Of a DNA stretch of 64,000 bases, positions 11,322 through 22,568 are shown piece by piece. Source of the DNA: Diadophis punctatus similis (lineage: Eukaryota; Chordata; Lepidosauria; Squamata; Dipsadidae). A model generated the notes under the pieces. That model saw nothing but the letters and a program-made list of their open reading frames with translations. It had not been told where the DNA came from and did not search any database. The stretch lies in assembly GCA_023053685.1 (NCBI GenBank), contig JALIGW010000003.1, forward strand, positions 139,757,626-139,821,625, in the 5' to 3' direction. Position 1 is the first letter of the stretch; every line of letters begins with the position of its first letter. The position numbers and the translations under genes are program-made.

Positions 11322-11885
11322 TGTACAGAGGGATGCAATCAAGATCAAGTGATAATCTATAAAGCCTTAGTAAGACCACACCTAGAATACTGCATCCAGT
11401 TTTGGTCACCACACTATAAAAAAGATGTTGAGACTCTAGAAAAAGTGCAGAGAAGAGCAACCAGGATGATTAGGGGACTGGAGACTAAAACATATGAAGA
11501 ACGTGCAGGAACTGGGCATGGCTAGTCTAGTGAAGAGAAGGACCAGGGGAGACATGATAGCAGTGTTCCAATATTTGGGGGGCTGCCACAGAGAGGAGGG
11601 GGTCAAGCTATTTTCCAAGGTACCCGAAGGCTAGACAAGGAATAATGGATGGAAACTGATCAAGGAGAGATTCAATCTGGAAATAAGGAGAAATTTTCTG
11701 ACAGTGAGAACAATCAACCAATGGAACAGAAGTTGCCTTCAGAAGTTGTGGGACCTTCATCACTGGAGTCTTTCAAGAAGAGACTGGACTGACATATGTC
11801 AGAAATGGTGTAGGGCCTCCTGCTTGGGCGGGGGGGTTGGACTAGATGACCTACAAGGTCCCTTCCAACTCTGTTAATCTGTGTA
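11322..11885 (+). mobile_element. CR1 LINE, 3' end of ORF2 and UTR, frameshifted
   Basis: The plus strand encodes the C-terminal part of CR1 ORF2 ('[16 protein letters not shown]', 'RGDMIAVFQYL'). It ends with the CR1 UTR 'gttggactagatgacctaca', 'aggtcccttccaactctgtt'. A deletion near 11503-11510 and other changes break the frame. It is homologous to 36209-36955, which is still open. Confidence 0.9.
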
Positions 11886-12383
11886 CCTTGTCATCTATCC
11901 ATTCCCTCCTATGGGTGCCTACAGTCACATCATCACTGCTGACAACACAGGGACTTTAAGGGGAATGGAAGAAACATATCACAGCTCATTCCATGTCTCG
12001 AGAGGTTAAAATAATTCATACATTCAATGGTTGAAATGGAAAGAATGCAGTGGGTATGCCTTTTATCAATTTAGAGTGATGTGTCAGCCGAACCAAACCT
12101 AGACAAAGTGGATACCCACCATGCATTCAGATTAGACTAACGTAATGCTGTATCACAGTTAGCCAGCTGCTGTCAAAGATTTTCCCCCTTCTAATCTAAG
12201 CAGTTAATATGAGGGGGAGTTTCTTGGCTGCAAAGACACCATTCCTCTTGCATTCAAAACCCTATCAGGCGCTAACGCAATGCAATTGCACGACTGCGTT
12301 TTGCAACCAGACATTTTCCCCAATGGTTGCTGCAGCAGATTGCAGGTGCTATATTGGAGGGGGCCAAGAGGCAGAGAGAAAAT
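11886..12383. other. No gene or recognised repeat
   Basis: No coding frame or transposon end recognised. Confidence 0.4.
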
Positions 12384-12391
12384 GTTTAGAG

Positions 12392-12624
12392 CAGCGGTTC
12401 TCAACCTTGGGATCGTGACCCCTTTGGGGGTCGAACGACCCTTTCACAGGGGTCGGGAGACTTCGCCCGGACGCCGCCATTTGGGTTCTTTTATCCTCTG
12501 CGCATGCGGAGAACGCTTTGCGCATGCGCAAAGGGTAAAAGAACACAAATGGCAGTGGCGGGGCGGGGGTCACGGCGGGGTTGCGGCAGCGGGGCAGGGG
12601 TATTAGGAAGGTTGAGAACCACTG
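12392..12624. mobile_element. SPIN-like non-autonomous hAT element
   Basis: It begins CAGCGGTTCTCAACCTTGGG, continues 'tgggggtcgaacgaccc', 'tttcacaggggtcg', and ends 'ttaggaaggttgagaacc' ACTG. It is flanked by identical 8-bp duplications GTTTAGAG (12384-12391 and 12625-12632). From memory, both ends closely match SPIN hAT transposons, which are known for horizontal spread among tetrapods. The interior differs from the usual SPIN miniature. It is a GC-rich palindrome (12472-12556) around TGCGCATGCGCA that is shared with the unrelated-ended element at 15100. No transposase is present. Confidence 0.85.
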
Positions 12625-12844
12625 GTTTAGAGGAACTGCGAGAAAGGGTCAGGCAAGAGTTCCCACTTTGGGGGGGGGGGTCCTGTTCACAAACTCTATG
12701 AAACCACAACAATTTAAAGGGAACGGGATTGTTCCAAGTTCATAAAAATTGGTGAACAGCCAGAACTACAGTCCCAAGAGCTGACACCATGCATTCAAGG
12801 ATGGAGCTCATATTGAACTGGCACAAAGTCCTTGTGGGGGGAAA

Positions 12845-13230
12845 AAAACCCTTGGATTTACAACCATTTGTTTAGCAACTCTTTGAACTTACAACCAGAG
12901 TGGGGGAAAAATGACTTGCAACCGGTCCATGCACTTTCAACATTCACAGCCATCCCATTGTCGTGGGATCCAAGTTTGGGCCCTTGGCAACTGGCATGCT
13001 TCCTCAACTCTGGGCTGTGTGATCACCATTTGCAACCTTCCCGGAGGGTTCTTAAAAGCCAAATCAAGGGGGAACTGGATTCACTTAACAACTGCACGAT
13101 TCACTTAACCTGAAGTGACTCACTTAACAACGATGACAAAAAAGATTGTAAAATCAGGCATACTAAACCTTGCTTAGCAATAGAAATTCTGATCCACAAT
13201 TGTGGTTGCAATGAGAACTACTTATATTGC
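12845..13230 (-). mobile_element. TA-flanked miniature transposon (family T), degraded
   Basis: The middle carries the family T landmarks: 'gatccaagtttgggccc', 'cttggcaactggcatg', 'tgtgatcaccatttgcaacc', 'cacttaacaac'. Both ends have decayed. The orientation follows the copy at 5230. Confidence 0.6.
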
Positions 13231-13539
13231 GGGGGGATGCTGGAAATGTTTTATTGTGGCTGTTATAATGTTTTTTAAAAACAGTACCATTTCTTGATCA
13301 AGCTAAACAGCTAAATACTGTAAAGTATTAGCTAAATCCCCCTCCCAGGTCCTAGCAGATAGTATGCCATTTCTCTTTCCCTTCTTCTTAAGTCCCACCT
13401 TCACTCTTGTCTTGCTTTCTACTGGCTTTTGAATTTCCAGCAGCCGAAGAATTTTGCACCAGTAATGTAAATGTGCCATTTTTGTACTGCTGGGATGGAC
13501 AAACAAAATAAAGACAGAAGATGTATTTGTAATACGCAT

Positions 13540-14055
13540 AACTTCCTAGCGGGTAGATATAGTTTATCAGTTTACCTCCGAGACCGCCTTCTCCAACATA
13601 CCTCCCTAAGACCGATTAGAACCCACAGAGTTGGTCTGTTGGTGGTCCCGTCAGCCAAACAATGCCGGCTGGCAGGCCCACAAACGAGGGCCTTCTCTGT
13701 GGCAGCACCAGCTCTCTGGAATACACTATCCCCCGAGATCCGCATTATTCCCACCCTGCCAGCCTTCAGAAAAGCATTAAAAACATGGCTTTGTCGACAG
13801 GCCTGGGGCCAATGATTTTAATACAACACCGATTATTCTTGGCCCCATGAGTGAATTATTGGGTTTTTAGATTGTGGTTTTTAAATGCTTTTAAAAGTTT
13901 TAATTTTTTACATTGTTTTAATTTTGCTTTTAAATCTTTTAACTCTTTTTTAGATTTTGTATTCAATATGCTGTGAGCCACCCAGAGTCCCTTTGGGAGT
14001 TGGGCGGCATACAAATCTATTAAATAAATAAATAAAATAAATAAATAAATAAAAT
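13540..14055 (+). mobile_element. L2-type LINE, ORF2 C-terminus, UTR and tail
   Basis: The plus-strand frame ending at 13815 encodes a tail typical of L2 ORF2: 'GLLVVPSAKQCRLAG', then 'RAFSVAAPALWNTL', 'EIRIIPTLPAFRKALKTWLC'. The UTR ends in 'gtgagccacccagagtccct', 'ttgggagttgggcggcat' and an (AAATA)n tail. It is 5'-truncated. The open frame starts upstream in sequence with no family match, so its N-terminus is not meaningful. Confidence 0.88.
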
Positions 14056-14101
14056 AATGGATTTTGAACTCCTTTGCAAAAAACAAGGCCATAACTAAGA
14101 G

Positions 14102-14134
<33 letters not shown>
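14102..14134. repeat. (GCTT)n microsatellite
   Basis: About eight GCTT units. Confidence 0.95.
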
Positions 14135-14714
14135 ATTCATACCCTGGTTTTCATTCAGGAATAAATGGTCTCTTTTCAAAATTTTCTTAACCACACCAAT
14201 CCTATTGTCATGTTGCTATCAATTATCAACTGAAAGTCCATAATTGCAGATAGAATCTTGAATCTTGAGCTCATCAATGCTGGTCTAATACCTTCACCAA
14301 CACACCGCAACTCCCTTTTGTCAGTACAAAGCTGTAACCCTTTGTACTGAGATAATGTCGTTATCTCTTAATTAATTAATCCTTGCGGAGGATTAGTAGT
14401 TGAAGTTAGTTGTTTGCATTTCAAGTTTATTTTTATATTTTTCTTTGGTTTTAATTTTAACCAATAAAAACATCTTTTAATGATAATAATAGTATGGTAC
14501 TTAGTAAGTTACTTGTACTGTTGTTTTTTTCTTTGTTGAATGGCATCACTGACTTCACACACACATTAAATGTCTCCTTTAATAGAGTTCTGGTAATTGT
14601 GAAAATCTTCCTCTCTCTTTTTTTTTAAGGAAATCACTTATATCATGTAATTTTATTTGTGCTGTTTTAACTGGACTATATTTGCAAGGGGAAATATCTT
14701 AATTATACAGAGCT
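14135..14714. other. No gene or recognised repeat
   Basis: This is AT-rich and single-copy-looking. Confidence 0.4.
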
Positions 14715-14937
14715 CAGAGGGTTTTTTTTAATCCCACCTTTATTATTTTATAAATAACTCCAAGCAGCAAAGATATCTAATGCTCATCCCCTCCTCCTAT
14801 TTTCTCCACAACAACCACCCTGTGAGGTAGCTGGGTTGCCAGAGAGCGATCGGTTCAAAGTCCCCCAGCCAGTTTTCCATGCTGAAAGCATTAAAGTATT
14901 CGGTTTCCTAGTTTCTAGCCTGGTGCTTTAGCCATTC
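14715..14937 (-). mobile_element. Old tRNA-derived/MIR-like SINE, antisense
   Basis: It contains 'ctccacaacaaccaccctgt', 'gaggtagctgggttgcc' and, near the right end, tRNA-like sequence ('ctggtgctttagccattc'). This matches the layout of an abundant amniote SINE as I remember it ('acaacaaccctgtgaggtagg...'). It is diverged and truncated by the family P miniature at 14938. Confidence 0.55.
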
Positions 14938-15072
14938 CAGAGGTGTCCAACCTTGGCAACTTTATGAGATGTGGACTTCAAATCCCAGAATTCCTCAGCC
15001 AGCCATGCTGGTTGAGGAATTCTGGGAATTGAAGTCCACACCTCATAAAGTTACCAAGGTTGGACACTTCTG
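14938..15072. mobile_element. Palindromic hAT-type miniature (family P)
   Basis: The 135 bp run from CAGAGGTGTCCAACCTTGG to the inverted CCAAGGTTGGACACTTCTG. The arms meet at 'cagccagccatgctggttg'. No clear target duplication is left. Confidence 0.75.
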
Positions 15073-15099
15073 CATTAGACCAAACTGTTGCTCTTTGCT

Positions 15100-15866
15100 T
15101 AAGGTGACCAGACGTCCCGATTTTGGCGGGACAGGCCCGCTTTTTAATGCTTTGTCCCGCGTCCCGCCCGTCCTCTAAAAAGTCCCGATTTTTTAAAAGA
15201 ATGCACGACTAGGGCATTCTTTCAAAAAATCGGGCCTGCAGGCACTCAAGGACGGCCAGGTTGGGCCCAGCTGCAGGGGCAGCAGCAGCAGGCCCTCTCA
15301 AAATCGGGACGTCTGGTCACCTACGAGCTTCAATTGAGATACTGCTGAAGCGAGGGCGGGAAAAAGTCCCTCGCGCGACGTCATCACCCCGCGCCGGATG
15401 TGAAGCGCAGGCCCGACGGCCAGCTTCCGGGCACTCCATCCTCCGGCGAGTGGGTCGCGTTAAAGCAGCGGCCGCGGTGCCAGGGCCGTGAGGGAAGGTG
15501 AGGCCGATGTCCAGCTGGGCCGTGCTCCGCTTCTCGCAGCCTTCAAGGATGTGCGCGAGGTCAGCGGGCAGCGCGGGACCCCCGGGTGGGCGGGGGGGAG
15601 GGAGGAGGAGAGCCAAGAGATGCTGGGGGCTGCTCCCCTTCCCAAGCCAGCCCAAGCCACTGCCGGCTCCCGAAGGGGAGGCGGGAGGCGAGGAAAGGCC
15701 TCCCGCCTCCCCCCCCACCTGGACGCTGACATTAGCCGTCTTTTGCCCTCTGCGCATGCGCAGTGTTCTGCGCATGCGCAGAGGGCAAAACTCAAATGGC
15801 GGCGTCCAGGTGGCCCCGCTCCCCCCCGTCGGTGTCCCGCTTAAAAAAAAAAATCTGGTCACTTTA
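15100..15866. mobile_element. hAT element with TAAGGTGACC ends carrying a promoter/exon-like segment
   Basis: The ends TAAGGTGACCAGA and TCTGGTCACTTTA are inverted. They are flanked by identical 8-bp duplications TCTTTGCT (15092-15099 and 15867-15874), so the whole 767 bp moved as one hAT-type unit. A third, internal copy of the terminus lies at about 15303-15322 ('cgggacgtctggtcacct'). Between it and the right side is a CpG-rich stretch that looks like a host promoter, first exon and start of an intron. The right part carries a palindrome with two TGCGCATGCGCA sites (15751-15762, 15769-15780), homologous to the interior of the SPIN-like element at 12392. No transposase is present. Confidence 0.85.
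15340..15600 (+). other. Putative captured host promoter and first exon inside hAT element
   Basis: CpG-dense sequence contains a CRE-like 'gacgtcat' and an ETS-like 'ccggatgt'. It then has an ATG at 15507 followed by 17 codons (MSSWAVLRFSQPSRMCA) and a splice-donor-like AG|GTCAGC at 15559/15560. After that it becomes G-rich and intron-like. The short peptide is amphipathic and arginine-containing, with no acidic residue, which would suit a mitochondrial presequence, but I do not recognise the gene. The start context is weak (C at -3). Capture is inferred from composition and the intact element boundaries around it. Chance GC-rich sequence is the main alternative. Confidence 0.4.
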
Positions 15867-15874
15867 TCTTTGCT

Positions 15875-16799
15875 ACTAGAGTGCCTGCCTTATGTGCAGC
15901 TTTAAACAGGAAAGATGTTTTCAAAGTTTCAGTTACCAACTTGCAAGGAGGCTCAGGAGGGTTCTTTGGAGTGAAGGCAGGGCACAAATATCTAAAAAAA
16001 TAAAATAAAAATGACAGGCCATATGTGGACTCTGTATAATGAATATTTCATGTATTCGTTATTGCCCTGAGTGTTTTGCTGTAGGTGTTCCGCAGAGCAG
16101 TCCACTAAGTTTGGAGAAAAGCAAGACCAATGTGAAAATGCAAGGGAATGCAATGTGTCATTCCTTCAATGAAGGGAGAAGGTTGGGATATAGAAGTCTC
16201 AGAGACAAGAAAGGAACTCAGGGGACACAATAAGGCTGGAAGATGCTTTGAGTTCCTTTCCCGCCTCCTGCCTCCTTCTCTATCTGCCCCTCCTCCCCCT
16301 CCCTCCTCCCCTCCGATTTTATGGTCTAAAAGCTGGGACCAATGGGTGTGTTCTTTCAGGTTTATAGCCTTGACTAATGGAATTGCTCTACATAACATTT
16401 TGATCTTGTAAGGTCACAAAGAGTGCTCTACCTTTCCTTTCATGATGCAGGTCTGGATGAGGCATTTCCCAGAATTGAGATGGTAATGAAGTCATTAGTT
16501 TCTCCCTACTTGAAGCTCCCCCGTTAGAAAAGGGAATTCTATGGGTACAGCCGGAGTGGCCCTTTTTAATGCAGCTCCTACCCAGCTGAGATAAAGCACC
16601 TGTTACATTTTCCCAGAACTGCAGCTACAGGCTTCTCCAAAGCAATTTGCTCTTCGTGGCTCATGGACAAAAGCAGAGAGGGCAACTGTTTTAAAGGCAG
16701 TGTTAATTGAAAAATTCTGACCAATGGAATTGCTAGAGTCCCTAATCAGTAAAGCCTCTTTCATTATTTCCTGTCTCAGGAACAAACGTCTTGCAAAAT

Positions 16800-16800
<1 letters not shown>
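15875..16800. other. No gene or recognised repeat
   Basis: No supported exon. A pyrimidine-rich stretch lies near 16258-16315. Confidence 0.4.
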
Positions 16801-17188
<388 letters not shown>

Positions 17189-17461
17189 GGATTTCAGTTC
17201 TAAAAAGAAGAGGGAATTCAGTCCCAGCAATTATTTAATTGTTACAGACACTGGGAGATTTAAAAATAAAAAAGACCTTTAAAAAAAAGAAATGGTTACA
17301 GACTTAGGATAGTGTACATGAAAAATGGATTTTCCTTCTAATAATAGGAGTAAATATTTAATTCTAACTTACAGCCAAATGTCTCCCATTCAGATGTTTT
17401 GCTAATAGGAATAAGTATTTGATCGAGAAATCGATTTAAAACTTTGATAGTCAGCCAGAAC

Positions 17462-17892
17462 CAGGGGTGAAATCCAGCAGGTTCTGACAGGTTCTGGAGA
17501 ACTGGTAGCGGAAATTTTGAGTAGTTCGGAGAACCGGTAGTGGAAATTTTGAGTAGTTCGGAGAACCGGCAAATACCATCTCTGGTGGGCCCCAGAATGG
17601 GGTGGGAATTGAGATTTTGCAATATCCTTCTCCCAGGATTGGGGAGCAAATGGGGATTTTTCAGTATCCTTCCCCCAGGAGTGGGGAGGGAATGGAGATT
17701 TTGCAGTATCCTTTCCCCAGGAGTGGGGAGGGAATGGGGATTTTGCAGTATCCTTCCCCCTGGAATGGGGTGGGAATGGAGATTTTGCAGTATCCTTCCC
17801 CTGCCATGCCCACCAAGCCACACCAAGCCACACCATGCCCACCAAGCAACGCCCACAGAACCAGTAGTAAAAAAAATTGGATTTCACCACTG
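17462..17892. mobile_element. Non-autonomous hAT element (family A)
   Basis: It runs from CAGGGGTGAAATCCAGC to the inverted TTGGATTTCACCACTG. Identical 8-bp duplications GCCAGAAC lie at 17454-17461 and 17893-17900. The left part repeats 'ggagaaccggtagtgg', and the right part has 'caccaagccacac' units. It contains a minisatellite (17597-17808). Confidence 0.93.
17597..17808. repeat. Minisatellite, unit about 42-43 bp, within hAT element
   Basis: Nearly five copies of a unit read roughly 'gggaatggagattttgcag', 'tatccttcccccaggagtgg'. They differ by a few substitutions. Open frames with repeated 'GEGYCKIS'-like translations come from this array. Confidence 0.9.
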
Positions 17893-17900
17893 GCCAGAAC

Positions 17901-18926
17901 GTTATTTAATTGATCAATAATCTTAAGAATCCATTTGAATATTAACCTCAGATATCCAAGTGCAGGAGCTTATGTATCAAGAATATCATTTTCCACACAG
18001 GTTCAGATTTTTAAGGAGAAAAAGAATTTTAAAAAACTTAAACAACTTTAAAGCAGTTCAATCTTTAGTGCTGCAGAATGTTGAGTGGGACAGGAAAACA
18101 AACAGAAGACTAAAGGGGAATAAAGGGAATGGAATGGAGTCGCCTCACTGGCACCGTAACAGATCATAAATGTATATAAAAATGAACAGAAAATTATAAC
18201 TGGAAGTGAGGTGGGAATGGTCTTTGGAGAAAATGGTAAGACAAAAGATACAGGGAAGAGAATTAAGGTAAATTGTGTACACCTCCTTGATTGTGTGTGT
18301 TTAATCATCACTCTTCATTTTGCATCATTACTCTGTATGGATTTATTAAGCGCTAATTTGACATTAACCTTTTAAAATGATCAGTGACCAGAGAGGTCAG
18401 ATCTTTCCAGCATTTATCAAGATTATTATGCAAATACACTGACTCTGCTTATTATGGGAATAGTATTCAGCCTGGTGAATACAAATGCAAAGTAGTGAAA
18501 TTATAAGAGTGAAAAAGCAGAAAGTATATGATTGTCACATCGGCTAATGCAGAAGAGCAGCATAAATAATTGTGTATCTGAATTAGTAGTATTGGAAAGG
18601 ACAGTAAATTCAAATTAGCGCATCTTGCAAATGGCAAGACTTGCAATATTACAATCTATTCCTGTGCAAATAGCCATGCAGGTGATTGCTTGAAAATGCA
18701 ACTCACCGCTAACTGCTTGTTCAACTGGCATCCATAGCAACACAGCAGTAAAACAAGTCCTCCAATAGATTCAACAGCCTGAAACCAGTAAGGCCTGGAA
18801 GCTACAGCCATGAAAAGGGATGATAGAGTCCATTGTCCACAAGTCAAAAGGAGGTAACTTCAGCCTGCACATGTAGGTCAATCTTTGGACCGATCTGAGA
18901 GACTGGAGAATCCTGCTATAAGGCAG
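17901..18926. other. No gene or recognised repeat
   Basis: This is AT-rich and single-copy-looking. Confidence 0.4.
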
Positions 18927-19394
18927 TGTTGTGGCCCGCCAGCAGCCTGTGCAGCTGGTAGCTGATTCGGACAGTGAAGAGGCTGATGTTGTGATTTGCC
19001 AGCGGCCTGTGCAGCTGGTTCCAGAGTTGGACAGTGAAGAGGCTGGAGAGGACTCAGTGCCAGAGGCAGAGACTCAGCCAGGGCCTTCAGAACCTCCAGA
19101 GGCTGCCATAAGTGAAGACGAAGAAGAAGAGGAGCCTGTTCTCAATGTGTGTGTGCGCAGAGCTGCCAAAAGGCAGGAATGGCTCTTGAGGAGAAGGACT
19201 ACTCGAGAGTAGGCTTGAGGTAATTGGACACTCCCATAGCCTATTTAAGTGGTGAAATCGAGGAAGGAATTTGCAGGAAGCAACTAAGTTCATTCTAAGC
19301 CCTGGTCATGAAATTCAAGCCTCTGTGCCTGATTCCAGCTTTGAATTATTGTGGATTTCCTGCTTTCTAGCTAATCTAAATCGCGCAGCACAAC
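18927..19394 (+). mobile_element. Probable solo LTR of a gypsy-like retrotransposon
   Basis: It begins TGTTGTGGCCCGCCAGC and ends near GCGCAGCACA. It has a TATA-like 'ctatttaagtgg' about 150 bp before the end. Near the start, a unit of about 69 bp containing 'cctgtgcagctggt' and 'gacagtgaagaggctg' is duplicated in tandem. An acidic open frame of 93 codons ('SDSEEADVV', 'EDEEEEEPVL', 'RRAAKRQEW') lies inside. From memory, similar sequence forms LTRs in squamates. No target duplication could be fixed, so the boundaries are approximate. Confidence 0.5.
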
Positions 19395-19549
19395 TGATCC
19401 CCCCACCTCACTGTTCTACTTACCTTTGCAGATTCTGATGGCTTCAAAATGTTCCTTTTTTAGTGCTGCACAGTAGTGGCTGTGGTGTGCATGCGTGCGC
19501 AGCGCACGTGAAACAAAGCAGTAGCAGACTTCAGAGGATTTCACCCCTG
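19395..19549. mobile_element. hAT family A, truncated right end
   Basis: It ends GGATTTCACCCCTG, the family A terminus, preceded by 'gcatgcgtgcgcagcgc' and 'ttcagagg'. The left terminus is missing, apparently lost where it meets the LTR. Confidence 0.6.
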
Positions 19550-19792
19550 GTTGTGACTCATTGCTTAATGGGCTGTCCTGATCATCCACTTGCAAGATGC
19601 GTTAAGAAAAGTGATTAGCATAAACTTCTGGCTCTACTTTCTTGATAGATGGGAAGGAGGAGAAGCAGAAGATGAAGAGAGCAAGGATCCTTAAGGGATA
19701 TACCAGTGCCTCTAAGCCTGTGGCAGTTGAAGGGAGGTGTTTTTTGTTTTTGGTTTTTTTAAATCAAGATTGGCTGCTACAGTCTCCTATAT

Positions 19793-19921
19793 GAGGAGTG
19801 TCAAACTCGCGGCCCGTGGGCCAGATGTGTCACACGCTGCCCATGCCCAGTTTAGCGAAGGGGAAACAAGTCACAATACATCATGTGATACCACTGTGAT
19901 GACATGAGTTTGACACCCCTG
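19793..19921. mobile_element. Short hAT element (family S)
   Basis: The ends GAGGAGTGTCAAACTC and GAGTTTGACACCCCTG are inverted. The flanks TCCTATAT and TCCTCTAT agree at 7 of 8. Most of the family S interior is deleted, leaving 129 bp. Confidence 0.85.
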
Positions 19922-19929
19922 TCCTCTAT

Positions 19930-20403
19930 GGAAAGGCATGGAAGGAAAGTAGAACCAAGTGAAGAAATAGCTGTATCAATTGTTCCTCCCTTGCCACTCC
20001 TGAATTAGCTGTTTCCTCAAAAAACAGCAGCAGGTGCTGGTAATGGAGTCATTGGAACAGGAGCATCCACAGGGGAACTCCAAAATTCAAGATGGCATCC
20101 ATGATCGAAGCCCAGCCTCTATTATGTATGCATGTGGCATAATCTTGATTTTTTTGAAAGACAGCTGTGAGACAGTTGCAAAAGTGAGATGATGGTGCCT
20201 GGGACTAAACAGACTCTCAGATACATCTATGTACACAATATACATTACATCTTAAAGTACTTTAAAAAAAACCCACAGAAATGAAATATTTCACAACTTC
20301 CAAACAGGAGAATAACCTAGACTTTGGAAACCAGGTGGTCTATCAGCATATATTTTTTTGTTTGGGAAAGATAATTTAAATTATAAGAGAGTATTGAGAT
20401 TAA
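19930..20403. other. No gene or recognised repeat
   Basis: No supported coding or RNA feature. Confidence 0.4.
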
Positions 20404-20633
20404 GAGCCGAGGTGGCGCAGCAGTTAGAGTGCAGTACTGCAAGCTACTTTAGCTGACTGTGATCAGCAGTTCAGCTGTTCAAATCTCACCGGCTCAAGGT
20501 TGACTCATCCTTCCATCCTTCCGAGGTAGGTAAAATGAGGACCCAGATTGTTGGGGGCAATATAAATATACATTGCTTACTGGTGTAAACCGCTTAGAGA
20601 GTGCTGGCACTTTGAGGCGGTATATAAGTCAAA

Positions 20634-20700
<67 letters not shown>

Positions 20701-20702
20701 AT
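20404..20702 (+). mobile_element. Squamate tRNA-derived SINE with (AAAT)n tail
   Basis: The A-box-like 'ggtggcgcagcagttaga' and B-box-like 'gttcaaatctc' mark a tRNA-derived head. The body reads 'ctcaaggttgactcatcc', 'gttgggggcaatat' and 'taaaccgcttagagag'. It ends 'gaggcggtatataagtc', resembling an L2 LINE tail, and is followed by about 70 bp of AAAT repeats. Transcription would be by RNA polymerase III. It is probably mobilised by a LINE with a matching tail. Confidence 0.9.
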
Positions 20703-22462
20703 TTAGCAATGAAACATATGCTATTGGAGGAACAAGCAACATCAGTTTGTGTTTGTTGTCCCTACTCCTATGGCTGGACCATTAACTTCAATTCCCCCAC
20801 CTTGAAGCTTAGAAAGCGCTTCTAAAACAAATCCCACACTAGGTGATGCAGTACTGTCACCCCATTTCTCTTGGGGGAATTTGCATACAATGGACATGGA
20901 ATTACAGCTTTGAGAGAATGGGATATGACTCATCCTCAAAATGTTTGACAGATTCCATTTTGCCCAATAGATGGGCTCGAAGGACTGGAAAACAGAAAGC
21001 TATCAAGGAATATTCCTTTAACCTCTGCATATCATAAACTCAACTCCGCTCCCATTTTGTTTTCAAAGAAATTAACCTAGTCTGTATTCTAAACTTGAAC
21101 AGAAAAAAAGGAAAGACATCAGTGCATCTCTGAATCTACCACAACATTAGAACTACTGCATCCGGATGAAAAAGCCGATCAGTTTTAGATGATTCCTAGT
21201 ATTATTCCTGGGAAATACAATCTGCCACACTAGTTCTGCCATACTAGAATGAAGTCACAGCTGGTTCCCATGTTGAATTAAAAGTCATAAAGTATAGTTT
21301 ACAAACTCCAGCGACTAAGTTCCCACATGTTGCCAAGCAAGAGTAAACAAGCCACGTTAAAACTAGGGCAAGATGAGTAACAGACCAGATGTGTGAATTT
21401 TATCACTACATACCTCTCTCTGGATCTGGCTTTAATTTTTTTTTTAAATGTTGGAATAAGCTTGCCCATCCTCAATAAATAAGTACTCTGTATACAATTC
21501 CTGTTTGTGATGTTTGTTCTTTTTTATTGTTCTTTTTTTAAAGTTAGGGAAAATGAGGAAGGTCTCCAATAGAGACCCTTTGCTTTTGCAATGTGTTCCT
21601 GTCCTTCCCTCTCTTTCTGTCTCTGTCTCTCTCTCTTTTAAAAGCGAAAGAAAGAAAATCCAAATTCCTCATTTGTTGAGCTTGAAATCCTCTGCACATT
21701 CCCACAAACTATTTCCTTTTCTCTTCCCTTTTCCCCCCCCCCCCCCTCCATCCTCAGGCTCCCTCCCTCCCTCTTCTTTTAATGAAGAGAAGTTCAGAAA
21801 GGGGTTTTCTCTCTCTCTCTCTCTCCTCCCCCCTCCCTCCCCATGAATAGATGGTCGGCACCTGGGAGTTATGAATTTTAAAGTGATCATTTTCTTTCAG
21901 CCCGCCTGGGACAATGGGGATCTCCTTTTGACTCAGTTTCACAGCTTTGAGAGGCTCTCAGATCAGCCACATTCCAATCAGATTGGAGTCACATCAGAGC
22001 CGCCTTCGACCGCATCAAGGTCTCTCACAGAAAGACAAGGAGCAGATGGCCAACACCAACCTCGCCTCCTCTTTTCAGACGGGAAGGGAAGGCAATGTGG
22101 GAAAAGCGTTCCCCCAGCATTGCCTATTGAGGGCTGAATAGGACCACCACAGGCCACCAGCCTGTAGGTATGAACCTCTGTTAACAGATGGTGAGATCAT
22201 TATGAGCAATTAATTCCTTTAATGTATCAGTGGGAACATGCTGGAAAGGATGAGGCAGGCAGGGAGTGAATAGTGAGTGCCTCACTCCTCCGGGAGATTG
22301 GCCGGCCCAACCGCTAAAGGATGGGAATTGGCTTTCAAGGCCTCTGATGTACCCATTGAGAACCACTGGGAGCTCTTGGGAATGCAGGGCCAAACCATGG
22401 TTTTTCATTACCTAATAGGTCCTTACTAGGTTGATTTGCATGTTTAATCACAGAGTTTTACA
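20703..22462. other. No gene; pyrimidine-rich stretches
   Basis: The sequence is mostly unique-looking. A C-run lies at about 21731-21747, with CT-rich tracts at 21604-21640 and 21760-21840. No supported exon. Confidence 0.4.
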
Positions 22463-22463
22463 T

Positions 22464-22534
<71 letters not shown>

Positions 22535-22568
22535 GAGGGAGGGAGGGAGGGAGGGAGGGAGGGAGGGA
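22463..22568. repeat. Compound (CA)n-(GGGA)n microsatellite
   Basis: About 30 CA units are followed directly by about 11 GGGA units. Confidence 0.96.

Noticed and set aside
15317..15862. 181-codon minus-strand frame
   Set aside because: It spans the whole hAT element including its palindrome and has no recognisable domain; low stop density comes from GC content.
17338..17920. Frames with repeated 'GEGYCKISIPTP' or 'QYPSPRSGEG' units
   Set aside because: They translate a 42-43 bp minisatellite inside a transposon.
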